Shown: in pieces, positions 45,637 to 56,409 of the stretch
Layout: each line of letters opens with the position of its first letter
Numbering within the stretch: the first letter of the stretch is position 1
Assembly: GCA_003184365.1 (NCBI GenBank)
Contig: NKYR01000139.1
Location: forward strand, 31,667-95,666
DNA length: 64,000 nt
Direction: 5' to 3'
Source: Evernia prunastri
Taxonomy: Eukaryota > Ascomycota > Lecanoromycetes > Lecanorales > Parmeliaceae
Notes under the pieces: generated by a model
The model's input: only the letters and a program-made list of their open reading frames with translations
What the model was told of the DNA's origin: nothing
Database searches by the model: none
Made by a program: the position numbers and the translations under genes

Positions 45637-46776
45637 TCACTCCTCCCCTTTCCAAGCCCGATACCGACTCCTAGCGCCCCAAACCTCTCCCTTCCTCAGC
45701 AGGCACTGCCCCCTCCACTCCTCCCTCTGCGCATCCACATACCGCGACGGCTCCACCGCGATGCCCGCCCTCGGCCCCTTGGCCGGGATCTTCTCCCCGC
45801 TCCCGCCCTCCAACTCAGGCACGTCGATGTGTTCGCCCGTGTAGAACTGGAACGCCGGCTCCGTGCTCGCGACCTCGAGGTGCAGGCGCGTCGCCGGGTG
45901 CGACAGGCGGACGAGGGTGCGCAGGGGCAGGGCGCGCGTGTCGAGCGGGACGATGCCGGGCGGGTCGAGGACGAAGCAGTCGTCGAAGGCCGGGGCGGCG
46001 GCGCCGAGGAAGAAGGTCGTGTTCGGTGCCGGGGCGGAGGGGTGCGCGGTGATGGAGCCGGTGGGGATGGAGTCGGGTCCGAGGGCGAGGTGTTGGTCCG
46101 TCGAGAGGGTGACGGCGTGGCCGTCGATGGTGGGGGAGGTGGGGTTGAGGTTGAAGTAGCTGGGTTTGGTTCGGTTTCGCGTCAGATGCTGGTGGTGGCG
46201 CGGGGGGGGGGGGGGGGGGGGGGGGGGGGTTTGGTTTTGTATGGAATGAGACTTGTGTGGACGGGTGGGAGGTTCCTACCTGTGGTTTGTGACCCCGACC
46301 ACCGTCTCTTCGCATTCGTTACCGACGAACTCGACTTGATACTCGACGTCCAGAACCGTCTTGCCGTCTTCTTTGCCGGCCGTGTACCAGACGTTGCATT
46401 CGACCGTCCCCGGGTATCCTTCTTCCCCGTCTTTGCTCAGGTACGTGAATCGTACCCCCTCTTTCCCATTTCGATTTACCGGGACGGGACCTTCGAAGTC
46501 TTTCTTGCCCCACCCTTCCGCCCCGCCGTGCAAGCAATTGGGACCGTCGTTCGCATTCAGCGAGTATGTTTTGCCGTTGAGGTTGTGTATCTGTGCGTCC
46601 TTGACACGATTGGTGGTACGGCCGATGGTCTCGCCGAAATAGGGCGCGTTGTGTGACTTGTAGAACTTGGCCTCGGGGAAAGCCAAGACTATGTTTTGGC
46701 CTTCGACGCGGAATTCTTGGATGGCGGCTCCTTGGGCGAGGAAGGTGAAAGCTGATTCGGGTGATTGGGAGGACAT
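45637..46776 (-). CDS. Aldose 1-epimerase (mutarotase) family protein
   Basis: Two exons on the minus strand: 46776-46280 and 46159-45637, giving 339 residues. The splice restores the family motif GVTNHSYFNLNP. Other mutarotase marks are present: FYKSHNAPYFGETIGRTTNR, the NDGPNCLHGGAEGW loop with the catalytic His, FDDCFVLD, and the catalytic Glu in GIAVEPSRYVDA. The enzyme interconverts alpha and beta anomers of hexoses in the cytoplasm. No secretion signal is seen (MSSQSPESAFTFLA). Exon 2 is extremely GC-rich, while exon 1 has ordinary composition. The intron contains a 28-base homopolymer. Confidence 0.9.
46202..46229. repeat. Poly-G tract, 28 bases, inside the mutarotase intron
   Basis: An uninterrupted run of G on the + strand, which is poly-C in the transcript of the minus-strand gene. 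It ends about 42 bases upstream of the 3' splice site. The exact length in the genome may differ because such tracts are hard to sequence. Confidence 0.85.
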
Positions 46777-47959
46777 TTCTGGGAGTGGATGTGATACTCG
46801 TACTGTAGAAGCGGGGTCGTTGAGGGGAGAGGTGGGGTTAAGCTTGGCTGTGCGGTTGGTTGCTGGAAGGCGAATGATGAGTGGTTAGAGGTCAGGTAGG
46901 TCAGGAGGTGCAGGAAAGGGCCGGTTTTTGGATAAGAGATTGATTGGAGTAGAAATGATGGATTGTTTATTTTGATGTGATGTGATGTGATGTGATGTGT
47001 GTGAGAAGAGAAGGCTAATCTAGACCTGTATCTTTCAGGTAAGGAGAGTTACATATGGAGTACGGAGAGTAAGTATAGTAAGTATAGTACACGGATATTG
47101 AATGTTCTTTTGTATTCTAGTATTTCTAGTATTCTTTGTATGCTTTGTATTCTTTGTACTCTTGTACTCTAGTATTCTTGTACTCTTGTATTCTTGGCAT
47201 TATTTGCAGATGTTAAAGTAACAAAATCATACTTAGGTAAATAAGAATAGTAAATGTGAAGTAAATGTGAAGTAAATGTGTGAAGTAAGTAAAAAGTACA
47301 GTACTGTTGTAAAATAGAAGATTCTGTGATTTGACAATAGACTTGGAAGTAAGGTAAAGTAAGGTAATCAAAATAATAATGCGGGGGGCCCCGGGGGGGA
47401 AAAGGGAAGGGGGCTTGGCTTGCTAAGGTACCTTAAGGCCCACAGGCTGCAAGGCGCGGGGAGGGGATAGCGTGCCAGGCGTCGACGGGACTGGGCACGC
47501 TTGCCAACGTTGAGCCGTCCAAATTCAAAAAGCTGCTTTTTAAGCTTTTTTCGTCGATCACCTGTCAAAGGGACATCAAGTCCTCACTCCTGCAGCTGCA
47601 CGTCAACCCACACCCATCCCATTCCCTCTTGCCAACCAATATTCCTCAATCTTGACACACTCGCCAGCTTTTCACTCGGTCAATCTTAAATCCAAACTTA
47701 CCACCCGCACCACTTCTTTCCAATGGGGAGAGGCGATAAGGGAAAAAAATGCCAACTTGAACCCCCGACTTCATCACATGGCGAAAGGTGGGTTCCAACA
47801 ACAACTTGGAGGAAGAGATAGATGCGGTGGGGGATGTGGTCGTGATATATGCGTATGTACTTCAACACCGTCAGCGCCCAGCACTCAAAACCTCCTTCCG
47901 ATCCAATCAACAATCCAACCGTGACACATGCCTTTCCCATGTGCAGAAAACAAGAAATT
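46777..47959. other. Intergenic with several simple-repeat blocks
   Basis: It contains about five GTGAT units (46976-46999), a degenerate TATTCT/TACTCT array (about 47108-47200), an AAGTAAATGTG array (47254-47290), and a GGGGGGCCCCGGGGGGG block (47383-47399). No gene is supported. It includes the mutarotase promoter next to 46776. Confidence 0.6.
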
Positions 47960-48926
47960 TCATGATATAACATGTCCAAGACTTATGTCGTCGTCATTCC
48001 ACGCGGAGATTGGTAAACACGGGTTGGCTTTGTGTTGCATCAAGCCCATCCCGTTGTACGACAATGCCATGTCGTAGCCGTATTCCACTGGCGGCGGCGG
48101 CACGTAGCGCGGCGCTGATTGCATCCACGTCTGAGGGGTGGGTAGTAGTGATGTAGGATCCATATTCATGCTTGTGCCCAGAATCATAGATGACTCGGGG
48201 AACGTCATCGGCGTATCCTCCTCGGGGCTGTGCAACGGAGGAGTCGGTTGAAACTGTGTCGCTGCATGCGCCTTTTCGCCCGCGAAAGGTCTGGAAATAA
48301 AAGATTCGAAATTGGGATCGACGGGGGAGAACTCGGACTGTGTGGTGGTCGGCGTTGGGTACGGGGGCTCTTCCTCTTTATGTATCATCTTCTGCCGCAG
48401 AACATCCGTATCTTCTTCAAACGTCTCGAAGTTGCCCTGATCGTCCAACTTGAGCAGTCCCAGGCGATCGAGGATATCATGGGTGAGCGGGATTCCCTTG
48501 GCGGTTTTCTGTAGCGGAGGTCCGGGCCAGGCCTTTCGGTTCAGGTTCCGCTCGTACAGTAGCTGCAGCGCATTGACTAATTTATCTTGCTGCTGCTCGA
48601 GCATCTCCACATAACTGATGCGAAGGAGTCAGCATGTAGGGTCAGGAGGGAGGAGCGAATCACCAACCCTTTTGGGTAGACTTTGTCGTGTGATTTTTTC
48701 CGCTCTCCAAATACACATATGGCGTTATCTGATTGGCATCGATTGCAAGGACTTGCCCCGTCACACTGTTGGAGCTGGGTCAGCTTGGTACTGGATCAGG
48801 CGTGCGGTGGTCCCTCACCTTTGACTTCTTCAGCCTGCATCGATCACACGCCTTGCAGACTCTTTTGCGTGTGCTAATCTCTTCGTCGTCGGGAGAGGAG
48901 TGATTATCCCTAGGGTGCATGGTCAT
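47960..48926 (-). CDS. Short Zn2Cys6 transcription factor
   Basis: Three exons on the minus strand: 48926-48819, 48765-48668 and 48614-47960, giving 286 residues. The binuclear zinc cluster is split by an intron after residue 36 and has perfect spacing: cysteines at 27, 30, 37, 43, 46 and 53 (CDRCRLKKSK, then CDGASPCNRC, then C53). A basic linker (FGERKKSHDKVYPKGY) leads into a dimerisation helix (VEMLEQQQDKLVNALQLLY). The rest is Pro/Ser/Thr-rich and acidic, likely an activation region; the large fungal TF homology domain is absent. The zinc cluster resembles that of proteins often annotated as fluconazole-resistance (FCR1) type regulators, but this is recall, not proof. Targets are unknown. 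No biosynthetic cluster surrounds it. Confidence 0.88.
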
Positions 48927-51900
48927 CAGATATATATAAGGCCGTCAACGTAGCAGGTCGTGATGTTGATACAGGCTGCCTTATTTTGGCCTGTACTGGG
49001 ATGACGGATTGAAAAGAGCTCGATATAAAAAAAAATACAGTACTAGGAATGAGAACGAATTTGCAAAATGCGATTGTATCAGTAGCCAATAGAAGGACGG
49101 CCGTAAATGGACGAAGCTAATGCAGTATGTACTAAGCGAACACGTCAACAAGGGTGCAACTTTGGGCAGCGCCTCGAATGGTAAGAGTCATTTCATTATT
49201 ATTATTGAGAAAAATGAAGGAGAAATGATAGATATATACAATGAAAGAGCGTTTTTCCTCAGTCAGCAGGTTGCAGTTGCATCACATTAATAAGGCTGTG
49301 CGATATCTTCGGTCCGCCTGTAGCTGAAGGAAGCCATATCTGGGAGAGGAAGTTTGTTCGTACCTTTGCCTTGTCTCTTTTCTTTCCTTTCCATTCGGAG
49401 AGAATTACTTTCCACTCCTAGTTCCACCACCATCACCACTAGGCCTTGGCGATGGGAGGATTGTGACAGCAATTGGTGGGTTTCGCTTTTAGCTACGTCG
49501 TAGAGACCGAGATCCATAAACCCATCAGTCATCAAAATTAGAGCAGGCCAATTCTGGACAAAGCGCCGGTAGGTAGCTGAGACCAGGGATCAATGTTGCA
49601 TACTCTCTCTCTCTCGGAAGGATACGTTACTTTACACTAGTCACTCTCATTGTGACTTTTATTTTTATTTTTTTCTGGTTGTTGGGACTTTGCAAGAATC
49701 CTTGCGTTGAGCGGTTTTAACCGCCTTTTTTTTTCTTTTTTCTGGAGGCATTGCCATTCTGAATGCATTTGCAGGCCAGCCGAGGTTCTTCGAGCAGAGT
49801 GTCTAAGATGGCGGCCTTGAAAGTTTTGAGGCTGAAAGTTGGATTGATGGCGGTGTGTGAAATGGGGTGCTGATAAAAAGCGATTGGGGGTATTGAACGC
49901 CAAATGGCAAAATGTATACGTGGACCTATACGTATAGCAGTTAGGCAACGGATTTAAGATGGAATTGAGGGTGGAGTATCCGTGTATCAGACTAAGGTCT
50001 CTCTCTACCTTATAACATCAGTATAGGTGTATGTATGTAAAGTGGGGTTAAGAGGAGGCTTCCACGTTGCATATAGGTATTGACCCAGGTACCGTTGTAC
50101 ACCGTGGCTTAGTAGGTACCCTAATATAAGCCTAAGCCCTAAGACCTGACCCTTCTTTTACCTACCTTACCTTATGACTCTAAGATTTGCAGCTAAGCCT
50201 TCGGCAAGAGCCAGCTCGTAGGCTCGTGAAAGTTGAGGTACCTTTTAACTCCAGTCGACCAGTCTCCACTCTCTCACTCTCCACTCCACTGAGCGAATTT
50301 TCCAGTCTTCACTCCTCCCCCATGTATTTGTCCCGGCCAACAAATGACGGGATTTTGCCACCTGCACAAGGTCTGCTGCTCTTTTTCTTCTTCTCTTCTT
50401 CTCTTCTTCTTTTCTTCTCTTCTCACCAGTACTTCCTACGACTCGATGAATAAATCACTCAACTTTCTGCACCATGACCAACTCATCTACATCCCATGAT
50501 CATTAATATGATACTATAAGAATATTTATCGTCATCATTATCATTCATCATCAATCTCATCATCATCGTCGTCATCGTCATCATCGTCATCATCGTCATC
50601 ATCATCATCATCAGCATATACTCCTCAAGATTTAATACGTGACGTGATACTCGGTATTAATGATGATGATCAAGTACCAAGTGGTGAAAGGCAAGTCTGG
50701 CATCATACGCGTAAAGCTTATAGACCTTATCAATCAGCCAGGATCTCCATGGCAGCCAAATCATCCATTCGACCTAATACCTGTTTTGGGAAAGGACGAG
50801 TAAAGAACCTGGCAGAGAACGTGGGATCTCTATTTTCTGATAACACCCACCCTTCCCACTCTACTCAAAGTCTCAGCTATTCTTGCATACTCGCGTCCCG
50901 ATTTTCTTCTTCTCTTCCTCCTCCTCCTACTACTGCTGCTACTGCTGCTACTGCCCTTAACACTGCTACTGCCTATCACTTTGCTACTACCGCTGCTATT
51001 GCCGCTTAAATTTGCTAGCAATCGATTACTGATCTTCCTCCTTCCTCATCATACCTGTAGCGCTTATTGCTAATCACTCTCTAATAGCTCTTGCATCCAG
51101 AATTCCAGACCTACGCATCCCACTGGACCCTGCAATACCATCCATGATCGCCCGACGATATGAAACTTGGCGCTCCACTGTTTGCGGCGTAAACATGTCT
51201 TCTGTGCATCATCTCCTTTACCCTTGCCTTGTCCCGCAGATAGCCACCCGCTGAAATGGAAACGCTCAAGCTCCGAATGCAACATCACATGCATGGCGTA
51301 TCTCTCAGCAAGACCGAAGTGGAGGTGGATCAACCCTGACTCGTTTCTCCCTACCTAATTTTTAAGACATCATGTTCTTTACTCATCACACCACCACTAC
51401 CAACGTCGCTTCAATCATCCTTTTCGCACCTGGTCATGGGAACTTTACCGCTGTTTCGATGAAGGTGGAGTAATAGCGTTGAGAAGGCAGGCAACCTTCT
51501 TACGTTCCATGCAATTTCCAGCGGTACCTCCTCTCATCCCTGATGTTGAGAAGCCTCCCTGTCGGCGCCTTGTTCCCAAATCGGACCTTGTTGACTCTTT
51601 CAAAGAAAGCATCCTGGTCCGCGGTACAAGACTGGTCCAAAAGTTGACTAGAAACTCGATGTATCTCAAATCCACCGCTTGAGGCGCTTTCCTTTTTTGA
51701 ACGGATAGAAGCGCTTGAAAAAAAGACAGTCTTTTGGACGTTTGAACTCTACAAATCCAGCTATTAGCAGAGCCCACTTTCAGCGCGTCTATGGGGCTTT
51801 CGACCAATCCCTCTGCACGTGATGTACCGAATTGGGTTGGTCGACTGTCTTCTACAGTGACATCCTGCCCATCAAGGTTACCTGGTACATTTGCACCAGA

Positions 51901-54460
51901 CCAAAAGTCATGCTATGGTCAAAGAACGTTTCGTACCTTGAAATGCCGAGTATTGCAAGGACAAATACGACAACTACTCTGCGGTCTTTCATTTCTTTTA
52001 TATGCTATCTTGACTTTACGTCTAATGCTGAACCGGTTCTTGGTGAAAGCTTGCACTTACTCTTTAGGCGATTTGAGATGCCGATCACCTATATCGGAGT
52101 GTCCCTTCGCTAACTGCAGGACCGGTCTTTGGATATGACGTGGATCGCAAATGGTGACCATCCTTCTACTAACGTGGTAAGTGGAAGTTCCGTGACTACA
52201 TCATGGCTTGGTTATATTTTTGTCTTTATCGAAAAGAGTGCTCAAGTGGATCCACTAGCTATTACTGGGTAGGAAGTTATATCCTACGTACGAAAGCCGC
52301 TCTCCGTCCCCTTCAACTCGAAGAAACAAAGAACGAGCTTGAGAGAACTGTTGTCACAGCTGCATGGCGAAGCTTCCTTAGCACCTTGCTGAGCCAACGC
52401 CCAAAAAGGCAAAAGCAAGCTACCCGTTGCCGAAACGCCAGAACTTTGACACCTCCAGCCTATGTTCCGGTCCTAGGATTATGGATAGATACACCACGAC
52501 TGGAGAACGATTCGTTTCGAATAGTCCGAGAGCTATATTTACTCGCAACTCACAATAATTGAAGGTCTAGTTTGTTGTATATTTCTCGACGACCTGCTCC
52601 CTAGTACTGCTATCCAAGACTTTTGATCTTCGCGGAGGGCAGAGCTCCGCAACTGTTGCTCTTGCGTTTCCATCCTGGAGTATCAGCCTCATTGAATCGG
52701 GGATCTCCTCAAATAGAGGCGAGCTACTGTTTCTTCTCACACCTTCAGCCTACGCACTCATATTCAATACCAGTTCCAAATGACGGATATTGCTACCTGA
52801 AAAATTCGTGTTTTTAAGTTCTTTCCAGTACCATATTTCCACCATCTACGGCTCTCGCATCACCCATTCTCACCATGCCTATATCTGTGGCTTCAATGGC
52901 ACCTACCAAGGTCCAAACCCCTAATTCCAACCTCCCCGAGACCACAACAAACCCGGTTAATTTGACTGGCTACTGCATCGCTTCGTCGACGTGTGTCGGC
53001 GAGAATCATACTGGAGAAGTGATTGGGTGTTCTTCGGCGATGGGAGAGGCCACCGAAAGAAGTGGAATCCTGGATCAGGAGGTTAGCTTTCACAATGAGA
53101 CAAATCCTCGACAGTCGCTTGGAGGATGTCAGCTCGATGATATTGAGACCAGTTAATCCATTACTGCGATCTGCAAAACCGGGCTCAATACGTCGCGCCA
53201 TGATCGCGCAGACCCGCTCCACAGCCATCTCACCTCTCTTTCTCCAATCGACTACCATGTAGTGTCGGCAGAAATGCAGGCCACCGATCTGGGGAATACA
53301 TGGGCTTCGCCCACGGAGTCTGTCATCTCATCATTGCCGTGGCCTATCGGGGCAGTCTCAAACGATGAAGCCGGAAGTCAGGCCCTGATCGAGGGAAATT
53401 GTGGTATGGTACGATTATTACCTACGTAGAGACTGCCTTAATCCTACACCCTATCCGTCCGAGCCTAGTGTGGCACCCTCGCGAAAGAGAGGTGTGTGTG
53501 TGGTTAAAGTATTCGTTCTTTGAATAAACATGTTTCATCCTTTCGTAAATCGTAAGAAACTGTAGCCTAAACATCGGGATCTACTTTAACAATCCTTCAC
53601 GACAGGAATATCGTGGGGGCCATAATTTAGCTACGCTAAGGTCCTTTTTTTTAGACTTGGAGAAAAGAAAGCTAAATGTCCTTTACAGGGATCATCCTCG
53701 GCGCGAGGAGTGAGCGTTATTTATTGTTTTCTGGTTTGTAATCCCCCTCGGCACTTGCCACACGGAGACCGCTCACTACCTTTTACCTCTACCGTTACTA
53801 ATTAAGTTCTATCTTACTTTGCTCAGAAACTGGGATATGGAGTGGTAACCACGCTGGGAGGCTTTTTTATCCCATCGGCTGGCTGGCCTGGATGGCGCTT
53901 TTATAAATATAGGTTCCATGGTTTCGATATCTTGGTAGCTAGGGCTGACTTGTTTGGTTCTCTTACAACTCCTGCCGGCCGATGGGTTAGCGCTTCTTTC
54001 GATCCAGTGGTCGGAGGTGCCGCGCGTGCGTGACGGTTGATACCGAGATACTTTACCTTCTGTGCTTATTTGGTTCTGGTCATTGTTTTGTTTGTGTGTG
54101 TCTGTGTGTGTGTTTGACGGTTTTCATCCTTCTGTTATGGTCACTACTTGTCCGAGAATTTTCACTGTAGAGTACGTAGTAAAAGTAATTTGCATGGAGA
54201 TAGATCGTCAAAGATAGTACTCCAGAAGTTTATATCATCTGGAACAGAGGGACTCCAGTACGGAACCTCCACCCCGTCGCGGACACTGTTCTTCCAAGAT
54301 GGGAGTCTGTGGACGCCGCTTAAGAAGAATGCCTGTGCCTCGGGCACGTTGTTTGGAGTTGTACCTTCTGGCAGCCGACAGGGCAGGAAGGTCTGTTCCA
54401 TTCCCGGTCCTTGTAAGACCATAGTGTCCACACCGGTTTCCTTACAACTTTCTGTAGGCG
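48927..54460. other. Long gene-poor accessory stretch, 5.5 kb
   Basis: I find no intact gene. Many frames of 60-120 codons occur on both strands (for example 51445-51807 -, 52203-52562 +, 52875-53156 +), but none shows a domain, signal peptide or consistent splice structure. Simple repeats are common: a CTTCT block (50387-50422), a CAT/CGT block (50530-50625) and CTC/CTG/CTA trinucleotides (50918-51005). The recurrent TACC/GGTA words are at about 50085-50170. The left end holds the promoter of the zinc-cluster gene. Confidence 0.5.
50530..50625. repeat. CAT/CGT trinucleotide repeat block
   Basis: Near-continuous CAT units mixed with CGT units, with the longest uninterrupted part of about seven CAT at the right end. 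No ATG-started frame of interest runs through it. Confidence 0.85.
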
Positions 54461-55611
54461 TTTTCGAATACAGAAACGCGAGGGGGGTATCGCCTGAGAG
54501 TGTGGCTGAAGCGATTGGAGGCTGGACACCGTCGTGGCCATGGCCTCGTTCTCTTGCACCAAGCTCATGACGGCCGTTGCCGTGTTACAATATGTTGAAC
54601 GCGGTCTTTTCAGACCTTGACGATGATGTCGCGCCATAGCTGCCGGAGTCGATGGGTATCGGATTCGTCTCTGAAGCTGAGGCGGGGGCGGTAAGAGTCG
54701 GACGCTGAGGCAGAAGGGATGCGCTGTTACTCCGAGGGAACGTGCTTCAGGTGGTACTGTTGTGCTTACTTAGGGACAGGGGGTTGACGGGATTTCAAGG
54801 CTTTTGCTCTCGCATTCTTCGGGGATGGGCTACGGTCTGATGGAGCCTTTGCGCCTGAGGTAGCGGAGGAATCGTAACGAAGTCCTATGGTCTGCTCCGA
54901 CGACCGAAGAATTCTGCGATAACCCTCTACTGTTTGAAACAGGGACGAGCTGGACGTATGGCATGGGAGCGGAGTGGGCAGGTAAGGTGGTGGTGCGCGC
55001 AACTGGAGAGACTCAAGAGATATACATGTCAAAGAATATCTTGGCCCTCTTCACCTGGAAGATATGATATTCTGGACGGCTCAAAAAGATCGCATGCATG
55101 ACCGAGCCGATGATATTAGTACTTTGGACGCGACTGGGAAGATGGTGCCTCTCGAAGGTTGAGATCCGATCAACGGATCGACAGACTGTCTTGGTGTCGG
55201 ATGGGGGTTTCCGATAAGCACTGGACTTTGAGCTTTACTAAAGGCCGTCATGATGGGGGATTCAAAGCTGTTGGAGGAGAAGCTGTACGAAGCTTTTCAC
55301 ACCGCAAATGAGCGAACCGAGCAGGCAAGCAAGCAAGCATTACAAGCGCTGCTGGACAGTGACAGCGGGCTGAATTGGGAACTGGGAGGGGACATTCCGC
55401 TGTCTGGTAACAAAATTTGAAGTCTCGGTGGTATTTCGTCGCTGGATGAGTACGATGGGTGGAAGGGGTACGTACATTTCAGACATCGTCCTCCCTGCTT
55501 GGTCTTGAATCCAAGTCGCAACTCGCAAGATATGTTTCCGGAACTCACCGACCTATTCTACTCCGAAAATTGTCCGGCGACTCGCTCGTTTCTCCTGAAG
55601 AAGCAGTGCTG
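54461..55611 (+). pseudogene. Relic of a beta-lactamase-family serine hydrolase (LovD/EstB-like)
   Basis: Blocks in successive frames follow the order of fungal class-C beta-lactamase-type proteins. DTVVAMASFSCTKLMTAVAV (54525-54584) holds the SxxK nucleophile motif as SCTK. LDDDVAP continues after a frame change and meets a stop. PLLFETGTSWTYGMGAEWAG (54924 on) has the family's W-x-YG-x-G tyrosine motif, continuing to MSKNILALF. DMIFWTAQKDRMHDRADD follows after another shift near 55055. QALQALLDSDSG, GGDIPLSG and SLGGISSLDEYDGWKG are the C-terminal landmarks, with PELTDLFYS at the end. I count at least three in-frame stops and two frameshifts. Intact relatives are hydrolases or acyltransferases, some in secondary metabolism. 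This copy cannot make an active enzyme. Confidence 0.85.
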
Positions 55612-56409
55612 ACTCCGGAATCAGTGTAGGAAGAACACTCTTTCTCTGGGAAGGCATGCAAAGCATCAGATGGGTGTGAGAGCACATCCAAAGACTCGCT
55701 GAGAGGTACAATTGAATTTTACAGTTCATCGACAGGGAAATGGATTTGTGTGAATTAGTTGGGAACCCAGCTGATAGCTAGAGAGTCCTTTGGCTGTGGC
55801 GAAGATATCTGCACAGTTCCAAAAGATGATATACGCGGCATTCGGTATCGATAGAAAGGTGTTGAAACATTCACAGTGGCGTGGAGATAGACTCGAAAAC
55901 ATGCATAAAACTTGGTCTCGGAGGATTTTGATGGCAGCGATGGAAGACATGGCGACAGCTTCGATTTGACTTCCTTCCAGCCTCCCGGCTTGCACGATTC
56001 TTCATGGTGTAGGGATACGCATTCGCGCCTTCGTCTACTTCACTTCTTACCTTCCTTACAGGCATAAGATTTGAATGAACTCACATATTTCAGATGGCCT
56101 GTGACAATGATATTGTTCGATCACGATAATTATTAAGTATTGTTGTTATTTCAACTTTCACAGCCGTTGCCAAGAGCCTCCTATGTAAGATCCCTGTCAT
56201 TGTGCCGCCAATTCTCCGCTGCACGAGCATAAGGCTGCGGACAAGAAAGGAAGCTACTCTTGATCGGAGAATGTAATGCAACGGCTACCAATCTCGATAG
56301 ATTATTGGATCTGGGGGATACCTTGAGGAGGACTATGGCCCTTCCAACATCCAGCGGGAGCATCTTCTCGCCAGGCTGACCTGTGGACCCTAAATCATAA
56401 CCAACAGCC
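55612..56409. other. Intergenic, no gene recognised
   Basis: About 800 bp between the hydrolase relic and the leucine-rich-repeat gene. Minus-strand frames at 55726-55995 and 56181-56420 have no domain. It should include the promoter of the next gene. Confidence 0.5.

Noticed and set aside
45478..46656. 392-codon + strand frame opposite the mutarotase gene
   Set aside because: It is antisense to the clear aldose epimerase exons, with Arg/Gly/Val-rich content from GC bias and a poly-G run read as Gly.
50644..51009. 121-codon + strand frame ending in Ala/Thr-rich repeats
   Set aside because: The C-terminal half is translated trinucleotide microsatellite and the N-terminal half has no recognisable feature.
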